Of a DNA stretch of 27,254 nucleotides, positions 16,095 through 24,059 are shown in pieces (position 1 is the first letter of the stretch; the number at the start of each line of letters is the position of its first letter). Below the pieces are notes generated by a model. It was not told the DNA's origin and made no database searches. It worked only from the letters and a program-made list of their open reading frames with translations. The DNA is from JBQTIU01 sp052387815 (GTDB lineage: Bacteria; Pseudomonadota; Alphaproteobacteria; CACIAM-22H2): the NCBI GenBank assembly GCA_052387815.1, contig JBQTIU010000127.1:1-27254 (forward strand). The letters run 5' to 3'. The position numbers and the translations under genes were made by a program.

Positions 16095-18026
16095 TCACGC
16101 GCCGGGTTGCGGTTCGGGCTTGAGGCCGCCCCCGGAGCGGTCCTTGCTCTTCGGCCCGGCGCTCGGCACCGAGGCGCGCCAGCCCGGCGCCTTGGGCGGC
16201 TCCTCGGCCTCGACGCGGATCACCTTCTCGCCCCGCAACAGCGCCTTGACCTCTTCGCCCGTCAACGTCTCGTATTCCAGCAGGGCATTGGCGACCTTGC
16301 GCAAATCGTCGAGGTGCTCGGTCAGAATCCGGCGCGCCGTCGTCTCCGCCGCCTCGATGATGCGGCGGATCTCCTCGTCGATGACCTGCGCCGTCGCCTC
16401 GGACACATTCTGGGTCTGGGTGACCGAATGTCCGAGGAAGATCTCCTGCTCGTTGGCGCTATAGCGTATGGGTCCGAGCTTGTCGCTCATCCCGAACTCG
16501 GTCACCATCCGGCGCGCCCAGGCCGTCGCCTGCTGAATGTCGTTGCCCGCGCCGGTGGTGACGTTCTCGGGCCCGAAGACGATCTCTTCGGCCACCCGGC
16601 CGCCGAACATCATCGCCAGTTTCGACTCGAGCTCCAGCTTGGAGAAGCCGTAGCGGTCGCGCTCGGGCAGGCGCATGGGGAGCCCGAGCGCGCGGCCACG
16701 CGGAATGATCGTCACCTTGTGCAGGGGATCGTGCTGCGGCACGAACAGGCCGACCAGCGCATGACCCGCCTCGTGATAGGCGGTAAGCTCCTTTTCCTTC
16801 TCGGTCATCACCATCGAGCGGCGCTCGGTGCCCATCATCACCTTGTCCTTGGCGTCGTCCAGCTCGGACATGGTGACCATGCGCTTGCCCCGCCGCGCGG
16901 CCAGGAGCGCCGCCTCGTTGACCAGGTTGGCGAGGTCGGCGCCCGAAAAGCCGGGCGTGCCGCGGGCAATGACCTTGGCATCGACGTCGGGGGCGAGCGG
17001 TACCTTGCGCATATGCACTTTCAGAATCTTCTCGCGGCCGACGATGTCGGGGTTGTGGACGACCACCTGGCGGTCGAAGCGGCCCGGGCGCAGGAGGGCG
17101 GGGTCGAGGACGTCGGGACGGTTGGTCGCCGCGATCAGGATCACGCCTTCGTTGGTTTCGAATCCGTCCATCTCGACCAGCAGCTGGTTGAGCGTCTGTT
17201 CGCGCTCGTCGTTGCCGCCGCCCAAACCGGCGCCGCGGTGGCGGCCCACCGCGTCGATCTCGTCGATGAAGATGATGCAGGGCGCGTTCTTCTTGCCCTG
17301 GTCGAACATGTCGCGGACCCGCGAGGCGCCGACGCCGACGAACATCTCCACGAAATCCGAGCCCGAGATGGTGAAGAACGGCACGTTCGCCTCGCCGGCG
17401 ATGGCCCGGGCGAGCAACGTCTTGCCGGTGCCGGGGGGACCGACCAGCAGCACGCCCTTCGGAATCTTGCCCCCCAGGCGCTGGAACTTCTGCGGGTCGC
17501 GCAGGAACTCGACGACCTCCTCGAGCTCCTGTTTGGCCTCGTCGATGCCGGCCACGTCGTCGAACGTCACCCGGCCGACCTTCTCGGTCAACAGGCGGGC
17601 GCGCGACTTGCCGAAACCCATCGCCCGGCCGCCGCCGGACTGCATCTGGCGCATGAAGAAGATCCACACCCCGATCAGCACCAGGAACGGGAACCACGAG
17701 GCGAGGATCGACAGCAGCGGATGCATGCTTTCATCGATCGGGGCCGCGCTCACGCGGACGTTCTGGCTGGTCAGCTTCGTCACCACGTTGGCGTCGTTGG
17801 GGGCGTAAGTGGAAAAGCCGCGGCCGTCGTTGAAATGGCCGCGCATGGTGTTGCCTTGAATGGTGACATCGGTCACCTGCCCGCGATCGACGGCGGCCAG
17901 AAAGTCGGAATAGGCGAGCGAGGTCATCGGCCCGCGCGACGAAGACCCCTGAAAAAGGTTGAACAGGGCGATCAGCACCAGGCCGATGATCACCCACAAG
18001 GCCAGGTTCTTGCCGAAATTGTTCAC
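16095..18026 (-). CDS. ftsH: ATP-dependent zinc metalloprotease FtsH
   Basis: FtsH is the essential membrane-anchored AAA+ protease that extracts and degrades membrane proteins and, in proteobacteria, controls LpxC. From the GTG at 18026 it is 643 residues: first membrane helix at about 8-23, a periplasmic domain, second helix at about 103-124, Walker A GPPGTGKT at 196-203, Walker B IIFIDEID at 251-258, the second region of homology ending LLRPGRFDR at 311-319, and the zinc site HEAGH at 418-422. The tail is Lys/Pro-rich and variable. The GTG is preferred because MNNFGKNLALWVIIG is the standard opening and no in-frame ATG lies upstream. A six-codon frame ends on the start (GTGA), and a 17-base tandem duplication lies just before it. 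Confidence 0.97.
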   Translation of the reverse strand: MNNFGKNLALWVIIGLVLIALFNLFQGSSSRGPMTSLAYSDFLAAVDRGQVTDVTIQGNTMRGHFNDGRGFSTYAPNDANVVTKLTSQNVRVSAAPIDESMHPLLSILASWFPFLVLIGVWIFFMRQMQSGGGRAMGFGKSRARLLTEKVGRVTFDDVAGIDEAKQELEEVVEFLRDPQKFQRLGGKIPKGVLLVGPPGTGKTLLARAIAGEANVPFFTISGSDFVEMFVGVGASRVRDMFDQGKKNAPCIIFIDEIDAVGRHRGAGLGGGNDEREQTLNQLLVEMDGFETNEGVILIAATNRPDVLDPALLRPGRFDRQVVVHNPDIVGREKILKVHMRKVPLAPDVDAKVIARGTPGFSGADLANLVNEAALLAARRGKRMVTMSELDDAKDKVMMGTERRSMVMTEKEKELTAYHEAGHALVGLFVPQHDPLHKVTIIPRGRALGLPMRLPERDRYGFSKLELESKLAMMFGGRVAEEIVFGPENVTTGAGNDIQQATAWARRMVTEFGMSDKLGPIRYSANEQEIFLGHSVTQTQNVSEATAQVIDEEIRRIIEAAETTARRILTEHLDDLRKVANALLEYETLTGEEVKALLRGEKVIRVEAEEPPKAPGWRASVPSAGPKSKDRSGGGLKPEPQPGA

Positions 18027-18030
18027 GTCC

Positions 18031-18064
18031 CTCGCCTCGCCATGGGCCTCGCCTCGCCATGGGC
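18031..18064. repeat. 17-bp tandem duplication before ftsH
   Basis: CTCGCCTCGCCATGGGC occurs twice in direct succession (18031-18047 and 18048-18064), in the ftsH leader 5 bases from its GTG. Each copy supplies GGCGAGGCGAGG on the coding strand, part of the apparent ribosome site. The copy nearer the gene also starts a six-codon frame (ATG at 18043, stop 18025-18023) whose TGA overlaps the GTG start. Confidence 0.75.
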
Positions 18065-18142
18065 CCGCCGCGGTCGCCGGTCCGGCCGCCACGCCGCGCG
18101 CCCGAGCCTGACCCGCTGACCTCGAGCCTCGCCGGTCGGGGG

Positions 18143-19507
18143 TTAAAAAGCCAAGAACCCCGGCCCGGCCAGGGCTTGGCTCGGGCGCCACCTCGCGGAG
18201 TCGACCTTCAAGCTATCAGGGTCGGCGCCGCGCCGTCTATAGAGGAGGTGGGGCACCTCCAGAACCCCGTCAAGGTCCCACAAAGCCGGCAGGGCGGCCC
18301 GCGCCGCTGCCGGCACCGGCCGGTCGCGCAACCCCTTCTCTCGGCCCACGATCTCGACCCAGCCGGCGGCGCCCAAACGGGCGATCCAGGCGCCCGCTCC
18401 CGGGGGCGCGTCGCCCGGTTTCGGCGCCAACCTGACCCGAAAGCGATCCCACGCCGCTTGCGGCCCATCGGCGGCGGTCCGCGGCGCGGCGGCGGCGGGC
18501 TCGCGGACCACCAAGATGCGATTTTCCCGCGGCACGAGCCGGCACCCGGCGAGCGTCCGGCCCCCGGCCAGGCCATCGCCCCGGATCGCGCCATGGAGGC
18601 GGTCGAGCCGCGCACCCCGCGGCGGGTAGGCGCCCCCACCGACCGCCAGCAACACGCGGATCAAGGCTGGGCGGGAAAGCTCCGCGGGCGCGGCGCGGAA
18701 GGCGCGCGGGTCGATGCTGGCCCAACCTTCGGGAAAAATGTCCACCGCGCCGGCCACAAACCGGGCGAGCGCCGCCTCGCGGGCCTGGCGCTCGAGGCCG
18801 AGACGGCGCGCAGCTGGCCAAAGATCGGCCGCGCCCGCGCCGCAGGCGGCGAGCGCGTGCATCTGTTGGCGCACGCGAACGCGCGCGAAACGCGGGTCTT
18901 GGTTGCTGGGGTCCTCGATCCAGTGTTGGCCGCGCGCCTCCAGGGTGGCGACCAGCCGGGCGTGGGGAATGCCGAGCAGCGGCCGCAGGACTCGCAGGTC
19001 GGCCGTCTCGACGACGGCGGCCATGGCCGCCAACCCATCCCGTCCGCTGCCGCGGCCAAGGCGCAGGACCAGCGTCTCGGCCTGATCGTCGCTGTGATGG
19101 GCGAGCAGGAGGTGGAGAATGCCCGTGCCCCGGCACCACCGCGTCAGAAGATCGCGGCGCGCCGCGCGCGCCCCCGCCTGCACGCCGGTCCGCGGCTTGG
19201 CGCCCGTCCACGCAAGGACGCGCCAAGCGATCCCGTGACCGGCAAGCCATGTCCCGACCTGGGTGGCCTCGCGGCCCGATTCCGGGCGCAGCCCGTGGTC
19301 GACGATGAGCGCCTCGATCCGTCCGCCCCGCCCTCGCGCCCAGCCGTCGGCCAACAGCGCCAGCGCCAGGCTGTCGGCCCCGCCGGAAACGGCCACCGCC
19401 ACATGCGGCCGGGATTCGAACGGCCCCAGGCGGGCGATCGACGCATCGAATTCGGCCGCGCCGATCGGCGCCGCAGTGGTGGCGAGCGATGCGGGCGCGA
19501 GGTTCAT
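18143..19507 (-). CDS. tilS: tRNA(Ile)-lysidine synthase
   Basis: TilS ligates lysine to C34 of the CAU-anticodon tRNA(Ile) using ATP, so that it reads AUA as isoleucine; it is essential in most bacteria. The 454-residue product has the PP-loop SGGADS at 41-46, the following VDHGLRPES, the LAHHSDDQAETLVLRL stretch and RPLLGIPHARL, then DPSNQDPRFARVRVR, all conserved TilS blocks. The C-terminal part is more diverged, as usual. The ATG at 19507 overlaps the cpoB stop (ATGA), indicating coupled translation; an upstream TTG at 19513 is less likely. ftsH follows after 116 bases, the standard proteobacterial neighbour. Confidence 0.95.
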   Translation of the reverse strand: MNLAPASLATTAAPIGAAEFDASIARLGPFESRPHVAVAVSGGADSLALALLADGWARGRGGRIEALIVDHGLRPESGREATQVGTWLAGHGIAWRVLAWTGAKPRTGVQAGARAARRDLLTRWCRGTGILHLLLAHHSDDQAETLVLRLGRGSGRDGLAAMAAVVETADLRVLRPLLGIPHARLVATLEARGQHWIEDPSNQDPRFARVRVRQQMHALAACGAGAADLWPAARRLGLERQAREAALARFVAGAVDIFPEGWASIDPRAFRAAPAELSRPALIRVLLAVGGGAYPPRGARLDRLHGAIRGDGLAGGRTLAGCRLVPRENRILVVREPAAAAPRTAADGPQAAWDRFRVRLAPKPGDAPPGAGAWIARLGAAGWVEIVGREKGLRDRPVPAAARAALPALWDLDGVLEVPHLLYRRRGADPDSLKVDSARWRPSQALAGPGFLAF

Positions 19508-20511
19508 GCGCAACCCAGGCGTTGCTTCTCCCGGGCTGCGGTCTGCTTGAGGGCCGGATTGGCCTGCGGATAGCGTTTGGCGAATTCGCTGAGCGTCCCG
19601 CAGGCATCGTTCTTGCGGTTGAGCTGCCCCAACGACATGGCGAGCTTCAGCAGGTTGTCCGGCGCCTTGTCGGTGCTCGGGTACTTCTTGAGGCCGTCGG
19701 CGAAGGTCGCGGCCGCGGTCTCGTAATCCTTGCGCACATAATAAGTCTCGCCCAGCCAGTACTGGGCATTGCCGGCCAAGCGGTGGTTGGAGTTGGCGAC
19801 GAGGAAGGCGCGCAACGCCTGCTCGGCGCGGACGAAATCCGCTTGCCCGCGCTGCGCGCTTTGGAGCTCGCCGTAGGCGAATTCGTACTGCGCCTCGGGC
19901 GGACCGGCCGGCAGGACCGCTGGCGCAGGCCCGGCTTGGGCGGGCGGCCCGCCGGGCACCAGGACCAGCCGGGTCTGGCCGGGCGCAACCTGGCCCGGCG
20001 GGGCGCCCGGCGTCCCCGGGGCGGGCGCGGCCGCCGGCGCGCCGGCCTCCCGCGCGGGTGCAGCGTCCGGGGCGGCGGCACGCTCGAGCGCGCTTAAGCG
20101 GAAATCGACGTCGCCGACCAGCTTGTCGAGCCGGCTGGCGATCTGGGTCATCTTGAAGGTCAGTTCCTCGAGCTTGCCGGTGAGCTCGCGAAACTGCGAC
20201 TCGAGGTCGGAAAAGCGGCTGTCGGTGTGGGCGATGAAGCCCGCGGAAATGGCGGCCGGGGGCGCGGCGGCCGGGCCGGCCGGGGGCGCGGCGGCCGGGA
20301 GGACCACGCCCGGGCGGGCGAGCTGGCGCTGCAGGACGTCGATATCGCGCTGCAAGCGATCGACGCGCTCGACCAGGGCCCGCAGGTCCTGGGTGGGGAC
20401 CTGGACGAGGCCTTGGGAACGGGCTGGCCCTGCGAACGGCCCCGCCGCCAAGGCGAGCGCGACATAAAGAGGCAAGAAGCCGCGGGCGCGCATCATCGCG
20501 GGAGTCGACAT
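19504..20511 (-). CDS. cpoB: Cell division coordinator CpoB (YbgF), Tol-Pal associated
   Basis: CpoB is a periplasmic protein of the Tol-Pal system that, in E. coli, coordinates peptidoglycan synthesis with outer-membrane constriction. The 335-residue product has a signal peptide (hydrophobic FLPLYVALALAAGPFAG, probable cleavage near ARSQ), an N-terminal coiled coil (LRALVERVDRLQRDIDVLQR and a second heptad stretch), a long Ala/Pro/Gly-rich linker, and C-terminal TPR repeats beginning EAQYEFAYGELQSAQRG. The ATG at 20511 is chosen; methionines at 20496 and 20493 are alternatives closer to the signal core, and neither start has a strong ribosome site. A strong terminator lies 28 bases upstream, so expression relative to pal is probably reduced. 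Confidence 0.92.
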   Translation of the reverse strand: MSTPAMMRARGFLPLYVALALAAGPFAGPARSQGLVQVPTQDLRALVERVDRLQRDIDVLQRQLARPGVVLPAAAPPAGPAAAPPAAISAGFIAHTDSRFSDLESQFRELTGKLEELTFKMTQIASRLDKLVGDVDFRLSALERAAAPDAAPAREAGAPAAAPAPGTPGAPPGQVAPGQTRLVLVPGGPPAQAGPAPAVLPAGPPEAQYEFAYGELQSAQRGQADFVRAEQALRAFLVANSNHRLAGNAQYWLGETYYVRKDYETAAATFADGLKKYPSTDKAPDNLLKLAMSLGQLNRKNDACGTLSEFAKRYPQANPALKQTAAREKQRLGCA

Positions 20512-20538
20512 CGACCGATCTTGGCCCGCGAATGCGGC

Positions 20539-20593
20539 AAAAAAACGACGCCTGCCCGCTCTTTCTCCGACCCCGCGGTAACGCGGGCAGGCG
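20539..20593 (-). terminator. Intrinsic terminator between pal and cpoB, with competing hairpin
   Basis: On the minus strand CGCCTGCCCGC (20593-20583) pairs perfectly with GCGGGCAGGCG (20559-20549), an 11-bp stem, followed three bases later by seven Ts (20545-20539). This is a textbook Rho-independent terminator. The 5' arm also takes part in a local perfect hairpin CCCGCG-TTAC-CGCGGG (20587-20572), which forms first and excludes the terminator stem. That arrangement could modulate read-through from pal into cpoB. Confidence 0.8.
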
Positions 20594-20617
20594 CCCATAT
20601 CGGACGCCGGCGCGATT

Positions 20618-21133
20618 CTAGTTGACGACCATCACCGAGCGGCGGTTCTGCGACCAGGCCGCTTCGTTCGAGCCGACGACGGCCGGCCGCTCCTTGCCGT
20701 AGCTGATCGTCGCCACGCGGCGGGCTTCGATCCCGAGCGAGACCAGATAGGTCTTGGCCGAATTCGCCCGGCGCTCGCCCAAGCCGATATTGTATTCGCG
20801 CGTCCCGCGCTCGTCGGCGTGGCCTTCGAGGGTCACCGTGTTGGTGGGATACTGCTTGAGCCACGCCGCCCAGCGCTCGATGCTCCGTCGCGCCTCGGGC
20901 TTCAAATCCGACTTGTCGTAGTCGAAGAACACGCGATCCCCGATATTGGCCACCAGGTCCTCCTGGCTGCCCGGGCGCGGGCCCGGCCGAGTCGCCGCCT
21001 GAGCCACCGGGGCGGCCGCTGGCGTGGCGGTTGCGCCGGCCTGGCCGGCCGTGGTCGCCGACTGCTCGGGGGCGGACTCGCAGGCGGCCAGCAACAATGC
21101 CGCGGCCAACATGCCTAGTACCTTGACGCGCAT
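20618..21133 (-). CDS. pal: Peptidoglycan-associated lipoprotein
   Basis: Pal is an outer-membrane lipoprotein that binds peptidoglycan and TolB/TolA and keeps the outer membrane attached during constriction. The 171-residue product has a lipoprotein signal with lipobox LLAAC (Cys18, followed by Glu, consistent with outer-membrane sorting), an Ala/Thr-rich linker, and a C-terminal OmpA-like domain with FFDYDKSDLKPEARRSIE and TLEGHADERGTREYNIGLG, which contain the diaminopimelate-binding residues. Two tandem AAGGAG ribosome-site copies precede the ATG. It has its own good promoter 135-165 bases upstream as well as likely read-through from tolB, and a terminator beyond its stop. Confidence 0.97.
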   Translation of the reverse strand: MRVKVLGMLAAALLLAACESAPEQSATTAGQAGATATPAAAPVAQAATRPGPRPGSQEDLVANIGDRVFFDYDKSDLKPEARRSIERWAAWLKQYPTNTVTLEGHADERGTREYNIGLGERRANSAKTYLVSLGIEARRVATISYGKERPAVVGSNEAAWSQNRRSVMVVN

Positions 21134-21135
21134 CT

Positions 21136-21156
21136 CGAACTCCTTTCGAACTCCTT
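21136..21156 (-). promoter_or_regulatory. Duplicated Shine-Dalgarno before pal
   Basis: The sequence AAGGAGTTCG occurs twice, one base apart (21156-21147 and 21145-21136 on the minus strand), immediately upstream of the pal ATG at 21133. The proximal AGGAG is seven to eight bases from the start codon and is the functional one by spacing; the distal copy may act as a standby site. High expression of Pal, an abundant lipoprotein, would fit. Confidence 0.6.
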
Positions 21157-21268
21157 CGCTTTTCGATTTGGTCCGGGAACCGCAGCCGCTCCCTTGTCGC
21201 GGTGGGCGGGCGGCAACGGGTTCGCCGGACCCCGCGATCGGCCTCGTCTCTTTGAAGAACGCCCCGGG

Positions 21269-21299
21269 ATATTAGGCCCTTGAATTCACGGAATCAAGG
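21269..21299 (-). promoter_or_regulatory. Promoter of pal with overlapping dyad
   Basis: On the minus strand TTGATT (21297-21292), a 17-base spacer and TAATAT (21274-21269) make a plausible sigma70 promoter in the 176-base gap between tolB and pal. A near-palindrome with arms CCTTGA/TCAAGG plus inner matches covers 21278-21299, overlapping the -35 and spacer, and could be an operator. The gap contains nothing else obvious apart from the duplicated ribosome site. Confidence 0.6.
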
Positions 21300-21309
21300 A
21301 CAACCGGAG

Positions 21310-22653
21310 TCAGGGAATCAACGACGACCAGGCCGGATCGGAAGCGTCCACCGGGGTGACGATTTCGCGTTCGTTGTAGCCGGTCAGGTCGATCGAGTAA
21401 AGCCGGCTCGTCGACCCCTGGCCGCGCGCATCCGACGGCGTCTGGCGGAAAAAAATGAGCAAGCGCCCATTCGGCGCCCAGGTCGGCCCCTCGACCAGGA
21501 ACCCCTTGGTCAACAACCGCTCTCCCGAGCCGTCGGGGCGCATCACGCCGATGAAGAATTCGCCCTCGGTGATCTTGGTGAACGCGATGAGGTCGCCGCG
21601 CGGCGACCACACCGGGGTCGCGTAGCGGCCCTGCCCGAAGCTGATGCGCCGCACATTGTCGCCGCTGGCGTCCATGACGTAGAGCTGCTGGGTGCCGCCG
21701 CGGTCGGAATTGAAGACGATCTGGCGCCCGTCGGGCGCGGCCGACGGCGAGGTGTCGATCGCCGGGTGGTTGGTCAGTCGCTCGACCCGCCGCGTGCGAA
21801 GATCCATCGAGTAGACCTCGGAATTGCCGTCCTGGGCCATGCTCATGAGCACCTTGTTGCCATCGGGCATGAAACGCGGCGCGTAGGTCATTCCCGGGAA
21901 ATCGCCCAGCACCTCCTGCTGCCCGCTGTCGATGTTGTAGAGATAAACGCGCGGCTTGTTCTGGACATAGGCCAGGTAGGTGATTTCCTGCAGCGTCGGC
22001 GAGAAGCGCGGCGTCAGCACCAGCGTGCGCCCGTCGGTCAGGAACCGGTGGTTGGCGCCGTCCTGGTCCATGATCGACAGGCGCTTGATGCGGCGCTGCA
22101 AGGGGCCGCTCTCGGAGATGAACACCACGCGGGTGTCGAAATAGCCGTCCTCGCCGGTGATCCGCTTGTAGATCGCGTCTGCGACGATATGCGCCACGCG
22201 GCGCCAGTTCTGGGTCGTGGTGGTGTAGACCCTGCCCTCCATCTGGCTCTCGCCGAACACGTCCCAGAGCCGGAACTCGACCTTGAGGCGCCCGTCGCGC
22301 TGCAGCTCGGCGTTGCCGTGGACGAGCGCCTGGGCGTTGATCGCCCGCCAGTCGGGGAAGCGCGGCGGCTGGCTGCGCAGCGCCGCCGGGGCCTGGATGA
22401 AGGCCTTCGGATCGATCGGGCGGAACAGGCCGGAGCGTTCGAGATTGGCCGCGATCACCCCGGTCACGTCGGTCCCGATCTGCACCTCCTGGCCCGGCTG
22501 GCCGAAGAACGGCGAGATCGCGATCGGCATCGGCTCGACGCGGCCGCGGGTGATGTCGATCTTGATCTCGGCGTGGGCGGAAAAGCCGCCGACCGACAGG
22601 GCGGCGAAGGCCGTCAGGACAGCGAGGATGGTTGGGTGCAGGATGGTGTGCAT
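21310..22653 (-). CDS. tolB: Tol-Pal system translocation protein TolB
   Basis: TolB is the periplasmic beta-propeller that binds Pal and is released from it by TolA, driven by TolQR. The 447-residue product from the ATG at 22653 has a signal peptide with cleavage after AHA at about residue 28 (mature start EIKIDITRG), an N-terminal alpha/beta domain with IGTDVTGVIAANLERSGLF, then WD40/PD40-like repeats such as GANHRFLTDGRTLVLTPRFS, YAPRFMPDGNKVLMSMAQDG and TSPSAAPDGRQIVFNSDRGG. The frame is open for 12 more codons, but GAGG lies just upstream of the chosen ATG and the signal peptide begins there. It follows tolA by about 32 bases. Confidence 0.96.
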   Translation of the reverse strand: MHTILHPTILAVLTAFAALSVGGFSAHAEIKIDITRGRVEPMPIAISPFFGQPGQEVQIGTDVTGVIAANLERSGLFRPIDPKAFIQAPAALRSQPPRFPDWRAINAQALVHGNAELQRDGRLKVEFRLWDVFGESQMEGRVYTTTTQNWRRVAHIVADAIYKRITGEDGYFDTRVVFISESGPLQRRIKRLSIMDQDGANHRFLTDGRTLVLTPRFSPTLQEITYLAYVQNKPRVYLYNIDSGQQEVLGDFPGMTYAPRFMPDGNKVLMSMAQDGNSEVYSMDLRTRRVERLTNHPAIDTSPSAAPDGRQIVFNSDRGGTQQLYVMDASGDNVRRISFGQGRYATPVWSPRGDLIAFTKITEGEFFIGVMRPDGSGERLLTKGFLVEGPTWAPNGRLLIFFRQTPSDARGQGSTSRLYSIDLTGYNEREIVTPVDASDPAWSSLIP

Positions 22654-22685
22654 GGACGCCTCATGGTCGCTTATGGCGTTGCAAC

Positions 22686-23582
22686 TCAACCCCTCAAGCC
22701 GAGCATTTCGCGCGGATTGAAGCGCAGCGTGATGTCTCGGAACTGGTCGTATTTGTCGCGCGGAACGGGCAGCGGGCTCGCCTTCAAGACCGCGCGCTCG
22801 GCGCTTTCGGCCGCCGCGCGAAAGACGTCGTCGCGGTCCATCCGCCCGCGGTCGATGGCCCGCGCCTCGCGCACCGCCCCGTCCGGATCGAGCGCCACCC
22901 GCACCTCGATGATCAGGTTCTCCGCTTCCCTGGCTCCGATCGGCACGTTCCAGTGCTGCTCGACGTGACGGCGGATGGCATCGATCTCGCTCAAGGATGG
23001 CGGCAAGGCCGGGTTGTAGGGTGCGGACGCCACCGCCCGCGCTGCGGGCGGGGCCGGCGCCGGCGCGGCGGGCTGCGGCCGCGGGCGGGCCAAGTTGCGC
23101 AGCATCGCGTCGAAATCGAACGTCGGTGGCGGCTTTTTCGGCGGTTCCGGTTTCACCGCCTGCTGAGGCGCCGGCTTGGGCGGCTCGGGGCGCGGCTTGG
23201 GCGGGGGCGGCAACGGCGCCTCGGCCCGCGGCGGCGGCGGGGGCGAAGGAGGCGGCGGTGCCGGCGGCGGCGGCGGTGAGGGTGGCGGCGGCGGTGGCGG
23301 TGGCGGCGGCGGTGGCGGCGGTGGCGGCGGTTGCGGCGGTGGCGGCGGCGGGGAGGGCTTCGGCGGCTCGGGCGTGGGCGGCTCGGGCGGCCTCTGGGCT
23401 TCGACGCGCGCCGGCTCGGGAGCCGGCGGCGGCGGGTTGGTCCGCTCGGCGATCGCCAGCAGCTCGACGAGGATGGGCGATTCTTCGACCGGCGGCGGAC
23501 GGAACAATGCCGGCAAGCCGAACCAGGCGAGGATGCCCACCGCCAGGTGCAGGGCTACCGATGCCGTCACGCTCCTGCGCAT
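22686..23582 (-). CDS. tolA: TolA-like protein with poly-proline linker
   Basis: TolA links the TolQR motor in the inner membrane to TolB-Pal and outer-membrane components. The 298-residue product has an N-terminal membrane helix (about 7-27, SVALHLAVGILAWFGLPALF), a linker at about 49-153 that is overwhelmingly proline with a run of 17 consecutive prolines (85-101), a short conserved FDFDAMLRNL (155-164), and a C-terminal TolA/TonB-like domain from about 196 (IDAIRRHVEQHWNVP onward). The E. coli linker is a long Ala/Lys/Glu helix; here it would be a stiff polyproline-II rod, more like TonB. Translating it should need EF-P. Position between tolR and tolB makes TolA the right call over TonB. 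Confidence 0.93.
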   Translation of the reverse strand: MRRSVTASVALHLAVGILAWFGLPALFRPPPVEESPILVELLAIAERTNPPPPAPEPARVEAQRPPEPPTPEPPKPSPPPPPPQPPPPPPPPPPPPPPPPPSPPPPPAPPPPSPPPPPRAEAPLPPPPKPRPEPPKPAPQQAVKPEPPKKPPPTFDFDAMLRNLARPRPQPAAPAPAPPAARAVASAPYNPALPPSLSEIDAIRRHVEQHWNVPIGAREAENLIIEVRVALDPDGAVREARAIDRGRMDRDDVFRAAAESAERAVLKASPLPVPRDKYDQFRDITLRFNPREMLGLRG

Positions 23583-23586
23583 GCGC

Positions 23587-24054
23587 CTAACGCCGCGGCC
23601 TCGCCGGCGGTCGCGGGGCGGCGCCCGGAATCTCGGCCACCAGCGCCACCTTGGTGAAGCCGGCGGCGCTGATCAGGCCCATCACCTCCATCACGCGGCC
23701 ATAGGCGAGGCTCTTGTCGCCGCGCACGAATATCCGTTGATCGGGCTTGTTGGCGGCGATCGCGCGCAGCCGCGGGGCCAGCGCCTCGGGCTCGATCTCG
23801 GTTTCCTGGAGAAACACCTTGCCGGCGGCATTCACCGAAACGACCAGCGGCTCGTCCTGACCGGTCGCCTGGGCGGCCTGGGTCCGCGGCAGGTCGAGTT
23901 CGACGCCGGCGCTCAACAGCGGCGCCGTGACCATGAAGATCACGAGCAGGACCAGCATCACGTCGACCATCGGCGTGACGTTGATGTCGCTCATCATCCG
24001 CGGGCGGCGGCGGACGCCGCGCGCCCGCCCGGTGCCGATCAGCGGTCCGGCCAC
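23587..24054 (-). CDS. tolR: Tol-Pal system proton-channel protein TolR
   Basis: TolR is an ExbD-type protein that forms the proton-driven motor with TolQ. From a GTG at 24054 it is 155 residues: a cytoplasmic Arg/Gly-rich start, the SDINVTPMVDVMLVLLVIFMV membrane segment (about 22-47) containing the essential aspartate Asp31, and a periplasmic domain ending ISAAGFTKVALVAEI. The GTG lies six bases after the tolQ stop and gives the usual alphaproteobacterial N-terminus; the ATG at 23997 would remove the cytoplasmic Arg-rich segment, which TolR proteins normally carry. tolA starts five bases after its stop. Confidence 0.95.
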   Translation of the reverse strand: MAGPLIGTGRARGVRRRPRMMSDINVTPMVDVMLVLLVIFMVTAPLLSAGVELDLPRTQAAQATGQDEPLVVSVNAAGKVFLQETEIEPEALAPRLRAIAANKPDQRIFVRGDKSLAYGRVMEVMGLISAAGFTKVALVAEIPGAAPRPPARPRR

Positions 24055-24059
24055 GGCGC

